A stretch of DNA of 64,000 nucleotides from UKL13-3 sp044353855 (GTDB lineage: Bacteria; Bacteroidota; Bacteroidia; UKL13-3), in the NCBI GenBank assembly GCA_044353855.1, contig JBILBF010000001.1, forward strand, positions 372,001-436,000. Reading direction: 5' to 3'. The position numbers and the translations under genes are program-made. Shown here one piece after another: positions 8,019 through 16,887 of the stretch. Position 1 is the first letter of the stretch. Every line of letters starts with the position of its first letter. The notes below the pieces were generated by a model. It was not told where the DNA came from, made no database searches, and worked only from the letters and a program-made list of their open reading frames with translations.

Positions 8019-11000
8019 TTATTTAGCGGTAAAAAATTCGATACTGATAACGGCTTTATTATATTCTAACAATGTTTGAATAAACGCTTCTTGAACAGCA
8101 AGCGCCTGCTGAAGATTTAATACGTGTTGGGTATAGCCAATTTCGCCTGCGGCAAAAGATTGTTGCGATTGCTTTTTAACAAGCGCGGCATTAACAAGCG
8201 CAGTATTATTGTAATGCGCTAAGCTTTGTTGTGCTTTTAAAAACTGCTGAACGGCTTGTTTATATTGAACATCAAAAGCCTGCTCTTGTTGTTTAAACTG
8301 CAGCCCGCTGGCTTTAACTTGTGTTTCAACTGTTTTGGATTTATACACATTGGGGGCAAGCCACAACGGAAAAGACAAGCCAACAATAACGCCTTGAAAC
8401 CGATTATTGCTTGTTGCAAAATCAGTTCCTGCATTGTTGAGAGGAACACCAAATAACGTTTGGTTAAAATAGCCTAATTTAAAATCTGGATAGGAGCTAT
8501 TTGCTGCTACGGCTTTTTCTTTTTCGGCTATGGTTATTTGTTGTTTTAAAAACTGCAAATGGGGGTTTTGTGAAACTGAATTTGAGTCTAAACTTATAGT
8601 TAAAAAGCGTTGTTTGTTTTCTCTTTCATCTACATCAAATAAAACAGTGCTGCTGAGCAAAAGCTGTAATTGGAGTTGAAGGGATGTTGCTTCGGCTCTG
8701 TTTCGTTGTATGTTGTTTTGAACTTCTTGTTGCCGCATATCGCTTGTCATTTTCTCAATTTGGCTTGCATCGCCTCTTTCAAATCGTTTGTTTGCTGCGG
8801 CAGCAAGCTCTGCAAAAGCTGTGTCTTTTTGCATCAACAATTGGTATAGGCTTTGTACATTTTGCATTTGGTAATACACCAGCTTTACTTGATAAGCCAA
8901 TTCGTTTTGGGTTGTTAATACTTTGTATTGAGCAGCCGTTATTTTTGCGTTGCCCAAGGCCGCCTTAGAAATCATTGAACCGGGAAACGGAATGCCTTGC
9001 GAAATCGTGAAGTTATTATCCTGTTTGTAAAATCCGTTGTATTGTCCATATAATAAATTAATATCTGTTTTAGGCAATTCAGTAGCTGTCCGTTTTTGGT
9101 ATTCTGCGGCTTCTTTTTCTTTAGAAGTAGCTAATAATTGGGAGTTGTTTTTAAACGCAATTTGAAGCGCACTGTCTAATAAAACGGGCTGCATTTGTGC
9201 TTGTGCTGGAGTATAAAAAAGGCAACACAAAAATAATGGGATTAAAAAAGCTGTGCGGGCTTTTTGTTGTTTTTCTACCCAGTAGTATAAACACGGTAAA
9301 ACCAAAAGAGTAAGTAACGTTGCCGAAAGTAAGCCGCCTATTACTACTGTTGCTAATGGTTTTTGAACTTCGGCACCACTACCCTGCGATAAGGCCATGG
9401 GCAAAAAACCAAGCGAAGCAACTGTTGCGGTCATTATTACAGGCCGAAGCCGTGTTTTTGTTCCATCTAGTATCCGTTGTTTTATATTGGTAATGCCGCT
9501 TTGTTTAAGACGATTAAACTCGGCTAACAACACAATACCATTGAGCACCGCCACGCCAAATAAGGCAATAAAACCAACACCTGCAGAAATACTAAAGGGC
9601 ATATCGCGCATCCAAAGGGCAATAATACCACCAATAGCTGATAGGGGAATTGCGGTATAAATAATTAACCCTTGAATTACGGAATGAAAGGTAAAATACA
9701 ACAACATAAATATTAATAACAGCGCAATTGGAACCGCAATTAATAATCGCGACCGGGCTTCTTCTAGGTTTTTAAACGCTCCGCCAAATGTTGCAAAATA
9801 ACCTGGCTCAAACGTTATTGTTTTGTCCATTTTGCTTTTAATTTCTTTTACAATGCTTTCTACATCTCGTCCCCTCACGTTTAGGCCAACTATTATTCTT
9901 CGTTTGGCATCATCCCGTTGTATTTGATTTGGGCCCGTAATAAAATCTATGTCGGCTAGTTGGGTAAGGGGTATTTGTGGTCCTAGTGCTGTATTTACAT
10001 ACAACTCTTTCACATCGGTCAGGCTTTTTCTGTTGCTTTCATCCATGCGCACAACAATGTCAAATCGTTTTTCGCCTTCATATAACGTGCCGGCTACTTG
10101 CCCTGCAAATGCTGCATTTAGTGTTGTGTTTACGTGTTGTACGCTTACACCAAATTTAGCAAGTTGATCTCTTTTATACTTTACAACTATTTGTGGCAGG
10201 CCAGTGTTTTTTTCTACGTACACGTCTTTTGCCCCTTCTGTTGTTGTTATAAGCTTTCCTATGGTTTCTGCATAGGTGGTAAGTTTTTCTAAATCTTCTC
10301 CATATATTTTTATCACTACATCTTGCCTTGCTCCGCTCATCAATTCATTAAACCGCATTTGGATGGGTTGCTGAAAACCATAATTTACTCCCGCAACATT
10401 TTTAAACGCCTCTCCCATTTTGTCTGCCAATTCATTGCTTGTTGCTGCTTTGGTCCAATTTTCTTTTTCAGTCAAAATAACCATTAAGTCACACGCCTCT
10501 ATTGGCATTGGGTCTGTTGGTATTTCCGAAGATCCAATTTTTGAAACAATCTCTTTTACTTCATCTGGAAATTCAGTTAACAATACCTTTGCGCTTTTTG
10601 ATGCGGCATCTACTGTTTCTGTTAGGCTGCTGCCCAATAATATTCTTGTTTCAATAGCAAAATCACCCTCGTCTAATGCAGGAATAAACTCAGCACCTAG
10701 TGTATTAAACAAAACAATACTTAGCCCAAACAACACAACAGATCCTATAACAATTTGCTTAGCGCGGGCTAAACTCCAGTGTAAAACCGGAGCATAAATG
10801 CCGTGCAGTTTTTCCATCATTTTATCCGAAAAAGTAAGCTTTGTGTCTATGTTTTTGCTTAAAAACAAAGCGCTCATCATGGGCACATAAGTAAGCGACA
10901 ATAAAAAAGCGCCTATTATGGCAAAGCTCACTGTTTGCGCCATAGGCCGAAACATTTTTCCTTCCACACCAACCAATGCCAAAATGGGTAAATAAACGAT

Positions 11001-12368
11001 TAAAATAATAATTTCTCCGAAAGCCGCAGCGGTTCGTATTTTACTAGCCGATTGGTATACTTCTTCGTCCATTTGTTTTTGGGTAAGCCTTACACTTCCT
11101 CTCAATCCTAAATAGTGCATTGTGGACTCTACAATAATAACAGCACCATCTATAATTAAACCAAAATCAATAGCACCAAGGCTCATTAAATTTCCCGAAA
11201 CGCCAAACACATTCATAAGCGAAATGGCAAACAACATTGCAAGTGGAATTACTGAAGCAACGATAAGACCCGCTCTCAAGTTTCCTAAAAACAATACAAG
11301 AATAAAAATAACAATAAGAGCTCCTTCAGCTAAGTTTCGGCTAACAGTGTTTATGGCATTATTAACCAGTTTTGTTCGATCCAAAAATGGATCAATGGTT
11401 AAACCCTCGGGCAATGTTTTTTCTATTTGTGCGATACGCTCTTTTACGTTGGCAATCACTTTAGATGAGTTAGCACCTTTTAACATCATTACTACTGCTC
11501 CTGCTACTTCGCCTTGATCATTATAAGTCATTGCGCCATATCGTGTAGCAAATCCAATGTTTACAGTAGCAATGTTTTTTATCAAAACAGGTATTCCGTT
11601 TTGGGTGATATTCAATACGATGTTTTCAATGTCTGCAATCTGGGTTATCAAACCTTCAGATCGAATATAATAGGCATTAGGTTTTTTATCAATGTAAGCA
11701 CCGCCCGTATTTTGGTTGTTTAATTGCAAGGCATTAAACACCTGATCAATACTGGTGTTCATGCTTTTTAGCTTATTTGGATCTATCGTTATTTCATATT
11801 GTTTGAGCTTCCCGCCAAAACTTCCTACATCAGCAACGCCTTCAACGCCTAACAATTGCCTCCGTATAATCCAATCTTGTATCGTGCGCAATTCCGTTAC
11901 ATCGTATTTGCTTTCATAACCTTTTTTGGCCCTTACTACATATTGATAAATTTCGCCAAGCCCTGTACTTACTGGTGCCAAAACAGGAATTCCCACTTCT
12001 GGCGGAATAATGCTTTTAATATTATTCATCCGTTCCGAAATCTGTTGTCTTGCCCAATACACATCTATATGCTCTTTAAATACAACAGTAACTACGCTTA
12101 ATCCAAAACGAGAAAAAGACCGAACTTCTTCAATACCCGGAATGGTTGCAACAGATTGTTCAATAGGAAATGTAACCAGGCGTTCAATGTCTTGAGACGC
12201 TTGTGATGGCGCTGTCGTTAAAATTTGTACCTGATTATTGGTAATATCAGGCACGGCATCAATAGGCAATTGGGTAACGGCATAACTTCCCCAAACTACC
12301 AAAGCGATGGTAAAAAATCCTATAACCAACTTATGGGTTATAGAAAACCTAATTATTTTATCTAACAT
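8019..12368 (-). CDS. CusA/CzcA-family RND pump fused to a TolC-like outer-membrane channel
   Basis: A protein of about 1449 residues. Residues about 1-1030 form a complete heavy-metal-efflux RND pump: it begins MLDKIIRFSITHKLVIG, has two periplasmic porter halves and 12 membrane segments, and TM4 carries FGLIIDGAVIIVES, with the acidic residues of the proton relay. Residues about 1055-1449 form an outer-membrane factor (TolC/CusC family) with its paired coiled-coil repeats. At the joint (about 1035-1052) sits AFLIPLFLCCLFYTPAQAQ, which looks like a signal peptide with an AQA cleavage site. Such fusions are known in Bacteroidota. ATG at 12368 is chosen because the in-frame extension to 12398 is not family-like. 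Metal specificity cannot be assigned. Confidence 0.9.
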   Translation of the reverse strand: MLDKIIRFSITHKLVIGFFTIALVVWGSYAVTQLPIDAVPDITNNQVQILTTAPSQASQDIERLVTFPIEQSVATIPGIEEVRSFSRFGLSVVTVVFKEHIDVYWARQQISERMNNIKSIIPPEVGIPVLAPVSTGLGEIYQYVVRAKKGYESKYDVTELRTIQDWIIRRQLLGVEGVADVGSFGGKLKQYEITIDPNKLKSMNTSIDQVFNALQLNNQNTGGAYIDKKPNAYYIRSEGLITQIADIENIVLNITQNGIPVLIKNIATVNIGFATRYGAMTYNDQGEVAGAVVMMLKGANSSKVIANVKERIAQIEKTLPEGLTIDPFLDRTKLVNNAINTVSRNLAEGALIVIFILVLFLGNLRAGLIVASVIPLAMLFAISLMNVFGVSGNLMSLGAIDFGLIIDGAVIIVESTMHYLGLRGSVRLTQKQMDEEVYQSASKIRTAAAFGEIIILIVYLPILALVGVEGKMFRPMAQTVSFAIIGAFLLSLTYVPMMSALFLSKNIDTKLTFSDKMMEKLHGIYAPVLHWSLARAKQIVIGSVVLFGLSIVLFNTLGAEFIPALDEGDFAIETRILLGSSLTETVDAASKSAKVLLTEFPDEVKEIVSKIGSSEIPTDPMPIEACDLMVILTEKENWTKAATSNELADKMGEAFKNVAGVNYGFQQPIQMRFNELMSGARQDVVIKIYGEDLEKLTTYAETIGKLITTTEGAKDVYVEKNTGLPQIVVKYKRDQLAKFGVSVQHVNTTLNAAFAGQVAGTLYEGEKRFDIVVRMDESNRKSLTDVKELYVNTALGPQIPLTQLADIDFITGPNQIQRDDAKRRIIVGLNVRGRDVESIVKEIKSKMDKTITFEPGYFATFGGAFKNLEEARSRLLIAVPIALLLIFMLLYFTFHSVIQGLIIYTAIPLSAIGGIIALWMRDMPFSISAGVGFIALFGVAVLNGIVLLAEFNRLKQSGITNIKQRILDGTKTRLRPVIMTATVASLGFLPMALSQGSGAEVQKPLATVVIGGLLSATLLTLLVLPCLYYWVEKQQKARTAFLIPLFLCCLFYTPAQAQMQPVLLDSALQIAFKNNSQLLATSKEKEAAEYQKRTATELPKTDINLLYGQYNGFYKQDNNFTISQGIPFPGSMISKAALGNAKITAAQYKVLTTQNELAYQVKLVYYQMQNVQSLYQLLMQKDTAFAELAAAANKRFERGDASQIEKMTSDMRQQEVQNNIQRNRAEATSLQLQLQLLLSSTVLFDVDERENKQRFLTISLDSNSVSQNPHLQFLKQQITIAEKEKAVAANSSYPDFKLGYFNQTLFGVPLNNAGTDFATSNNRFQGVIVGLSFPLWLAPNVYKSKTVETQVKASGLQFKQQEQAFDVQYKQAVQQFLKAQQSLAHYNNTALVNAALVKKQSQQSFAAGEIGYTQHVLNLQQALAVQEAFIQTLLEYNKAVISIEFFTAK

Positions 12369-12397
12369 ATATCGTGTTAAAAATAAATGATAAAACA

Positions 12398-12425
12398 AGC
12401 ATAACGCTAAAAGGGGTGTTATGCT
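12398..12425. repeat. Inverted repeat in the efflux operon
   Basis: AGCATAAC and GTTATGCT form an 8-bp stem around a 12-nt spacer in the 89-nt gap between the small exported protein gene and the pump gene. It could be an mRNA-processing hairpin, a weak attenuator or an operator. There is no T run to make it a clear terminator. Confidence 0.4.
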
Positions 12426-12457
12426 ATTGTTATAAAAAAGAAATTGTAAGCAGGAGG

Positions 12458-12841
12458 TTAGCCTTGCCGAGGAGGCTGAAATATTGCGCTGTATAACGAA
12501 AAGCTATAATGGCTTTTAACAAGATTGTTTAACTCAATTATTTGTTCGGGTTGTATCGTTTTTAAGGTGGTTGCTGATCCTAAAATAAAAGGAGTGGTGG
12601 CGCAACAATTGTGAAAAAGAGGAAGGTCATCGTGGTCTTCTTCTTGTTTGTGTTTCGAGGAATTTTGGTAATGCATTATCAAAAAACCCATTACTGTAAG
12701 TGCTTCTTTTGTTTCGCTTTTGTGCTCATTATAATGTTTAACTAAGCTCGATATTTTATGTAGCTCTCCAGTACCTATGCCCGAACAAACAATAGACACA
12801 AGTAAAATAAATATTGAACTAAATGAAAATACTTTCTTCAT
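12458..12841 (-). CDS. Small exported His/Cys-rich protein of a metal-efflux operon
   Basis: A protein of 127 residues with an N-terminal hydrophobic signal (MKKVFSFSSIFILLVSIVCS). The mature part has HYNEHKSE, HKQEEDHDD and FHNCC, clusters of His, Asp, Glu and Cys that could bind metal ions. It ends FQPPRQG. Similar short proteins sit ahead of CusA-type genes in other Bacteroidota, as far as I recall, but I know of no assigned function. It is the first gene of the efflux operon. A CAAACATA element (TAnnTTTG reversed) ends 9 nt before this ATG, which rules out the longer in-frame start at 12877 and implies an almost leaderless mRNA. Confidence 0.65.
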   Translation of the reverse strand: MKKVFSFSSIFILLVSIVCSGIGTGELHKISSLVKHYNEHKSETKEALTVMGFLIMHYQNSSKHKQEEDHDDLPLFHNCCATTPFILGSATTLKTIQPEQIIELNNLVKSHYSFSLYSAIFQPPRQG

Positions 12842-12850
12842 TAATGGGTG

Positions 12851-12858
12851 CAAACATA
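12851..12858 (-). promoter_or_regulatory. TAnnTTTG -7 element, metal-efflux operon
   Basis: CAAACATA on the + strand reads TATGTTTG on the - strand. It is 9 nt from the ATG at 12841. No palindromic operator was recognised next to it. Confidence 0.45.
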
Positions 12859-13048
12859 CTTTTTTTTTATAAAACACGTCTGTTCTTCTGGTATAATTAA
12901 TAAAAACACTTTGGTTGGTCTTACCTATTCAAGGTCTATTATCTTTATTCATTATTGAATCGCTAACATTGCCTTTTTAAAAACTTTTTATAAAATAATA
13001 GTTGCTGCTAGCTTAAGCTTATTCAACTCTTCAAAATATATATATTGC

Positions 13049-13687
13049 TTGATGAATGTTTTTACTGGTTTTTTTTCAACGACAAAAACGGCTCGTTATT
13101 TTATACTTGGCGAACTAACTGATAATACACATGAAATATGGATTGTATTACATGGTTATGCTCAGCTTGCTTCGGATTTTATAAAACCATTTGAAGCTAT
13201 TGCAACGCCCGAAAGAGTTATTATCGCACCCGAGGGATTAAACCGTTTTTATGCAAAAGGCTTTGGGGGAAGAGTTGTCGCAACATGGATGACAAGCGAA
13301 TCTAGAGAAGACGAGATAAGTGATTACATCGCCTTCTTAAATACTCTTTGTAATTCATTAGGCCTTCAAAGCCGTTCTACAAAAATTGTTTTACTCGGCT
13401 TTTCGCAAGGCGTAGCAACAGCAACTCGATGGTTAAATCAAACAACGCTTCCAATAAGTAAATTAATTATATATGCTGGAGATATTGCCTCGGAATTACA
13501 AAATCCAATTTCACCAAAATTATTAACTATTCCTATTGTTTATATAACAGGCACGCGCGATAACCTTATTTCAGTAGATAAATTAATTGCTTTTAAATTG
13601 TTAATGAAAACACTAAATGCAACAATGATTGAGTTTGATGGTGGACACGAGGTGAAACCGGAAGTGCTTAAAGATTGGTTTAAATAA
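13049..13687 (+). CDS. Alpha/beta hydrolase, carboxylesterase/phospholipase type
   Basis: A 212-residue serine hydrolase. The oxyanion-hole region is IVLHGYAQLASDF, the nucleophile elbow is GFSQG (Ser about residue 117), the acid is in TGTRDNLIS, and the His is in DGGHEV. The short length and the GFSQG elbow fit the YpfH/EstB esterase and lysophospholipase group. There is no signal peptide, so it is cytosolic. The physiological substrate is unknown. It stands alone, opposite in strand to its neighbours. The hydrolase interrupted at 55.8 kb has a similar opening (FHGYNQTSADF), which suggests the two are paralogues. Confidence 0.82.
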   Translation: MMNVFTGFFSTTKTARYFILGELTDNTHEIWIVLHGYAQLASDFIKPFEAIATPERVIIAPEGLNRFYAKGFGGRVVATWMTSESREDEISDYIAFLNTLCNSLGLQSRSTKIVLLGFSQGVATATRWLNQTTLPISKLIIYAGDIASELQNPISPKLLTIPIVYITGTRDNLISVDKLIAFKLLMKTLNATMIEFDGGHEVKPEVLKDWFK

Positions 13688-13861
13688 GCCGGTAAATCAT
13701 GTGCTTTTTTGTTTCTTATTAAACAAAATTATTAATGCCTTTAAGTTTAATTGCGTTTATATAAATTTACATTTATTATTCAGAACAAGCATTTAATATT
13801 GGATTCGTAAGTTCCTAATGATTAAATATACACAAAAACAGCCCTTTTGATAAAGTTAACT

Positions 13862-14875
13862 CTATTCCCCTGAAAATTGTCTTAAAAACCTTACGTCATT
13901 TGTACTAAACATTCTTAGGTCTTTTACTTCGTAAAGCAACATGGTAATGCGCTCAACTCCCATTCCGAAGGCAAAACCACTGTACTCTTCAGGGTCAATA
14001 TTATTTAATATTAATACATTTGGATCGACCATTCCACATCCTAAAATTTCTACCCAGCCCGAGTGTTTGCATACATTACAGCCACTTCCATGGCAAATCA
14101 TACATGATATATCCATTTCTGCACTTGGTTCAGTAAAAGGAAAATAACTTGGGCGAAAACGCACTTTAAAATCTTGGCCAAACATTTCTTTTACAAATTC
14201 ATACAGCGTTTGTTTTAAATCAGCAAACGAAACCTTTTTATCTATATACACTGCATCTATTTGGTGGAAGAAACAATGTGCGCGTGCAGAAACAGCTTCA
14301 TTTCTATAAACTCTACCAGGCATAAGTGCGCGCAGCGGAATTTTTTTTTGATCCATAAGCCTAACTTGTACACTCGTACAATGTGTGCGTAAAGAGAAGT
14401 TTTTATCAATGAAAAAAGTGTCTTGCATATCTCGTGCTGGGTGATTTTCAGGAAAATTTAAAGCTGAGAAATTATGCCAATCATCTTCTATTTCAGGCCC
14501 TTCATTTATGCTAAATCCAAGTTTTTTAAATATTTCAATTATTCTATTTTGGACAATATTAAGGGGATGACGTGATCCAAATCCAATTGGTTCGGCTGGT
14601 AAACTTAAATCTAGATTTGTTTCTTTTTTCTCTTCTTTTTGAATGAATTGTTGTTGTGCATTTTCTAATTTAATTTGCAGTAACACTTTTAACTCATTCA
14701 TTACTTTCCCTACTTCTTTCTTCTCCGAATTAGGTATCTCTTTAAATGTTTCTAAATATTCATTTAACAAGCCTTTTTTAGCTAAAAATTTTATTCTAAA
14801 ATCTTCCACTTCTTCAGCTGATTTAATTTCTAATTTTTCAACGTACTGTATTGTACTTTTTAATTTAGCTATCAT
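13862..14875 (-). CDS. pheS: Phenylalanine--tRNA ligase alpha subunit
   Basis: Forms the catalytic part of the alpha2-beta2 PheRS. The 337-residue length is normal. An N-terminal coiled coil (about 1-90) is followed by the class II core with GSRHPL, FSALNFPENHPARDMQDTF, LRTHCTSVQVR, the motif 2 region PGRVYRNEAVSARAH, the FFHQIDAVYI segment and motif 3 GFAFGMGVERITML. The CMICHGSGCNVCKHSGWVEILGCG insert with paired Cys is the usual PheS zinc-like segment of many bacteria. pheT is not in the window. The gene is noticeably AT-rich, like its neighbours on the right. Confidence 0.97.
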   Translation of the reverse strand: MIAKLKSTIQYVEKLEIKSAEEVEDFRIKFLAKKGLLNEYLETFKEIPNSEKKEVGKVMNELKVLLQIKLENAQQQFIQKEEKKETNLDLSLPAEPIGFGSRHPLNIVQNRIIEIFKKLGFSINEGPEIEDDWHNFSALNFPENHPARDMQDTFFIDKNFSLRTHCTSVQVRLMDQKKIPLRALMPGRVYRNEAVSARAHCFFHQIDAVYIDKKVSFADLKQTLYEFVKEMFGQDFKVRFRPSYFPFTEPSAEMDISCMICHGSGCNVCKHSGWVEILGCGMVDPNVLILNNIDPEEYSGFAFGMGVERITMLLYEVKDLRMFSTNDVRFLRQFSGE

Positions 14876-15290
14876 TTTACTATTTTATCTTTAACCCAAT
14901 ATTCAAATCTAATTTTTTAGTTTATCTGTTTATACACTTAACTTTATCTTCTTTAATTTATATATATAAATATTATTGTTTATATAGTCTGTTAATAGCT
15001 GTATAACCTTTTAAAATAATCTTGTTTTTTATTAAGTTTAGTTTTAGTTAACACATAATTAACAGTCTAATATATTGATTATCTTGTTATTTTTTGTTTT
15101 ATAAACACTGTTTATAAGTTCAACTAACATAAAATTGAGTATAACTACTCCCTTTATAAAATGTTAATAGTTATTGTTTAAGTATAGAACAACCCAATAG
15201 AAATTAACACTTACTTTTTTTTTAACTTTAAAATGTGTTTAAATTCTTCTATTCACACACTTTTTACACATTAATTCACAATTTTATTAA
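14876..15290. other. Very AT-rich intergenic region with DnaA-box-like cluster; candidate oriC
   Basis: About 395 nt without a gene, almost entirely A and T, with long T and A runs that could unwind easily. Its right end holds four near-matches to the DnaA box TTATNCACA within 50 nt: TGTGTTTAA (15234-15242, reversed), CTATTCACA (15249-15257), TTTTACACA (15262-15270) and TAATTCACA (15272-15280), each with one mismatch. A fifth, TTATACACT, is at 14930-14938. The last box overlaps the end of the lipoprotein gene. mnmG and two parS-like sites lie within 8 kb. The origin role is inferred, and an ordinary long intergenic region is possible. Confidence 0.35.
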
Positions 15291-16881
15291 GGTTAATTTG
15301 TTGTTCTAAGTCCCAATTAGCTCTTAATAATAATACCTCTGGGAAGTAATAAATTTTTTCAGGCTGTTTTTTTGTTTGATAATCACCATTATCCCATTTC
15401 CCATTCCTATTTATATCCCTAATTATTTTTATTTTATATTTTGAGGGAGTTATATATTCTAAGTTATAATTTCCTGATTGATTGATTTTTAGTTCTTTAT
15501 ATAGTTTTGTTTCTTCAATATTTAAAATTTGTATAATATATTGATAACCATCATTTGGGTGAACTAAATTCAAAATTAAAGTGCTGTAATCTTTATTCTC
15601 TTTAGTAGTAAATAAAACTTTCTCCTTTTGATTATAATGACCGTATATATCCATAAAAGCAGAGTCTTTATAAGATAAACTATAATGAGTTTTTGATTTG
15701 AGAGGATAATAAAGTTTTATATAATCTTTATTAGGTGAAAGGGAATAATAGGGAATAATAACAATTGAATCTTCTTTCAATACAATTTTAGATGTATCAT
15801 AAATTATTTTTTCTACAGGTTGGTTAAATTGAATAGTAAAAGAATCATTCAATTCAACTGTTTTTAGAATTAATGAAGTAAATTTTAATTGTTTAGCTGA
15901 TTTACGAGGTTTTAAATAAAATGAAGTATCTATAGAATCTATTTTATAAACAAACCATACGCTATCCTTATTCCAAAGGGGATTAAATAATGTTATTGTA
16001 TCAATATTGTCTTTTCCTACACTATACCATAAATTATAGTTATTAGTGTATTTAGGTTTAACAATAACTTTTTCTGGTTTAAAAATCACAAATTGAAATC
16101 GACCCACATCTTTAGCAATTGTATCTAATAATTTATTACTTAAATAAGGGTTTTGTTTGAAACTATAAGATGTAATTAGTTGTGAAGTGTCTGTTGTATT
16201 TATAATACTGTCATAAAAAGATATAGTTTCATTTTTATCATATAATAAATTTTTATTTTCATCTTTAAACGTGATTAACTGAAACGATTTTTCAGGTAAG
16301 TTTTCCAATTTAAAATAACCATTTTCATTACTTTTAGTAAAATAAAGGGGTTTATGATTATATATAGTTGAATCAGTAAAACCATCAATTGAATATAAAC
16401 AAACAGACATTCCTTTTTCTGGGACATTTGTAAAGGCGTTTTTTATTAGTCCTTTAATACTAAACGAATCAATAAAAGAACCAGTTGAAAACACATAATT
16501 ATAATTTGAAAACACATTATTTTCATGATTATCTACAATACTATTTGCAAAATTTATAGTATATGTTGTGTTTGGATTTAAGTTACTTCGTAGGGTTATT
16601 TCTACCTCCTTTCCATTTACATTAAATAATGGCTTAACAACCATTGGAGGGGAAATAATAACCTGTTCGTCTATATTTTTTAATTGTATAAATTCATCAA
16701 AACGAATACTAATTTTTGTTGAATTAAAATGAATACACTTATTATTGGGATTTTCTTTTTCTATTTTAGGAGGAATAATGTCTTTATTTCCTCCAGTAGG
16801 TGCTACAATTTGTGCACATGAGGCATATATAATTACAACAAAAAACAAGATTAGTTTAATATAAAAAAGGAGTATTCTCAT
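15271..16881 (-). CDS. Ig-like (SbsA-type) domain lipoprotein
   Basis: A 536-residue outer-envelope lipoprotein conserved in Bacteroidota. The signal ends in a lipobox (VVIIYASC, Cys about residue 22), followed by AQIVAPTGGNKDIIPPKIE, the typical opening of this family. An SbsA-like Ig domain spans about 30-130 (ISIRFDEFIQLKN, LNPNTTYTINFANSIVDNHENN). A carboxypeptidase-regulatory-like beta domain follows near 140-220, and another beta-rich part (INRNGKWDNGDY) near the C-terminus. The function is unknown. It follows the methyltransferase gene by 6 nt and is probably cotranscribed. Its codons are unusually AT-rich. Confidence 0.8.
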   Translation of the reverse strand: MRILLFYIKLILFFVVIIYASCAQIVAPTGGNKDIIPPKIEKENPNNKCIHFNSTKISIRFDEFIQLKNIDEQVIISPPMVVKPLFNVNGKEVEITLRSNLNPNTTYTINFANSIVDNHENNVFSNYNYVFSTGSFIDSFSIKGLIKNAFTNVPEKGMSVCLYSIDGFTDSTIYNHKPLYFTKSNENGYFKLENLPEKSFQLITFKDENKNLLYDKNETISFYDSIINTTDTSQLITSYSFKQNPYLSNKLLDTIAKDVGRFQFVIFKPEKVIVKPKYTNNYNLWYSVGKDNIDTITLFNPLWNKDSVWFVYKIDSIDTSFYLKPRKSAKQLKFTSLILKTVELNDSFTIQFNQPVEKIIYDTSKIVLKEDSIVIIPYYSLSPNKDYIKLYYPLKSKTHYSLSYKDSAFMDIYGHYNQKEKVLFTTKENKDYSTLILNLVHPNDGYQYIIQILNIEETKLYKELKINQSGNYNLEYITPSKYKIKIIRDINRNGKWDNGDYQTKKQPEKIYYFPEVLLLRANWDLEQQINLNKIVN

Positions 16882-16887
16882 TAAAAA

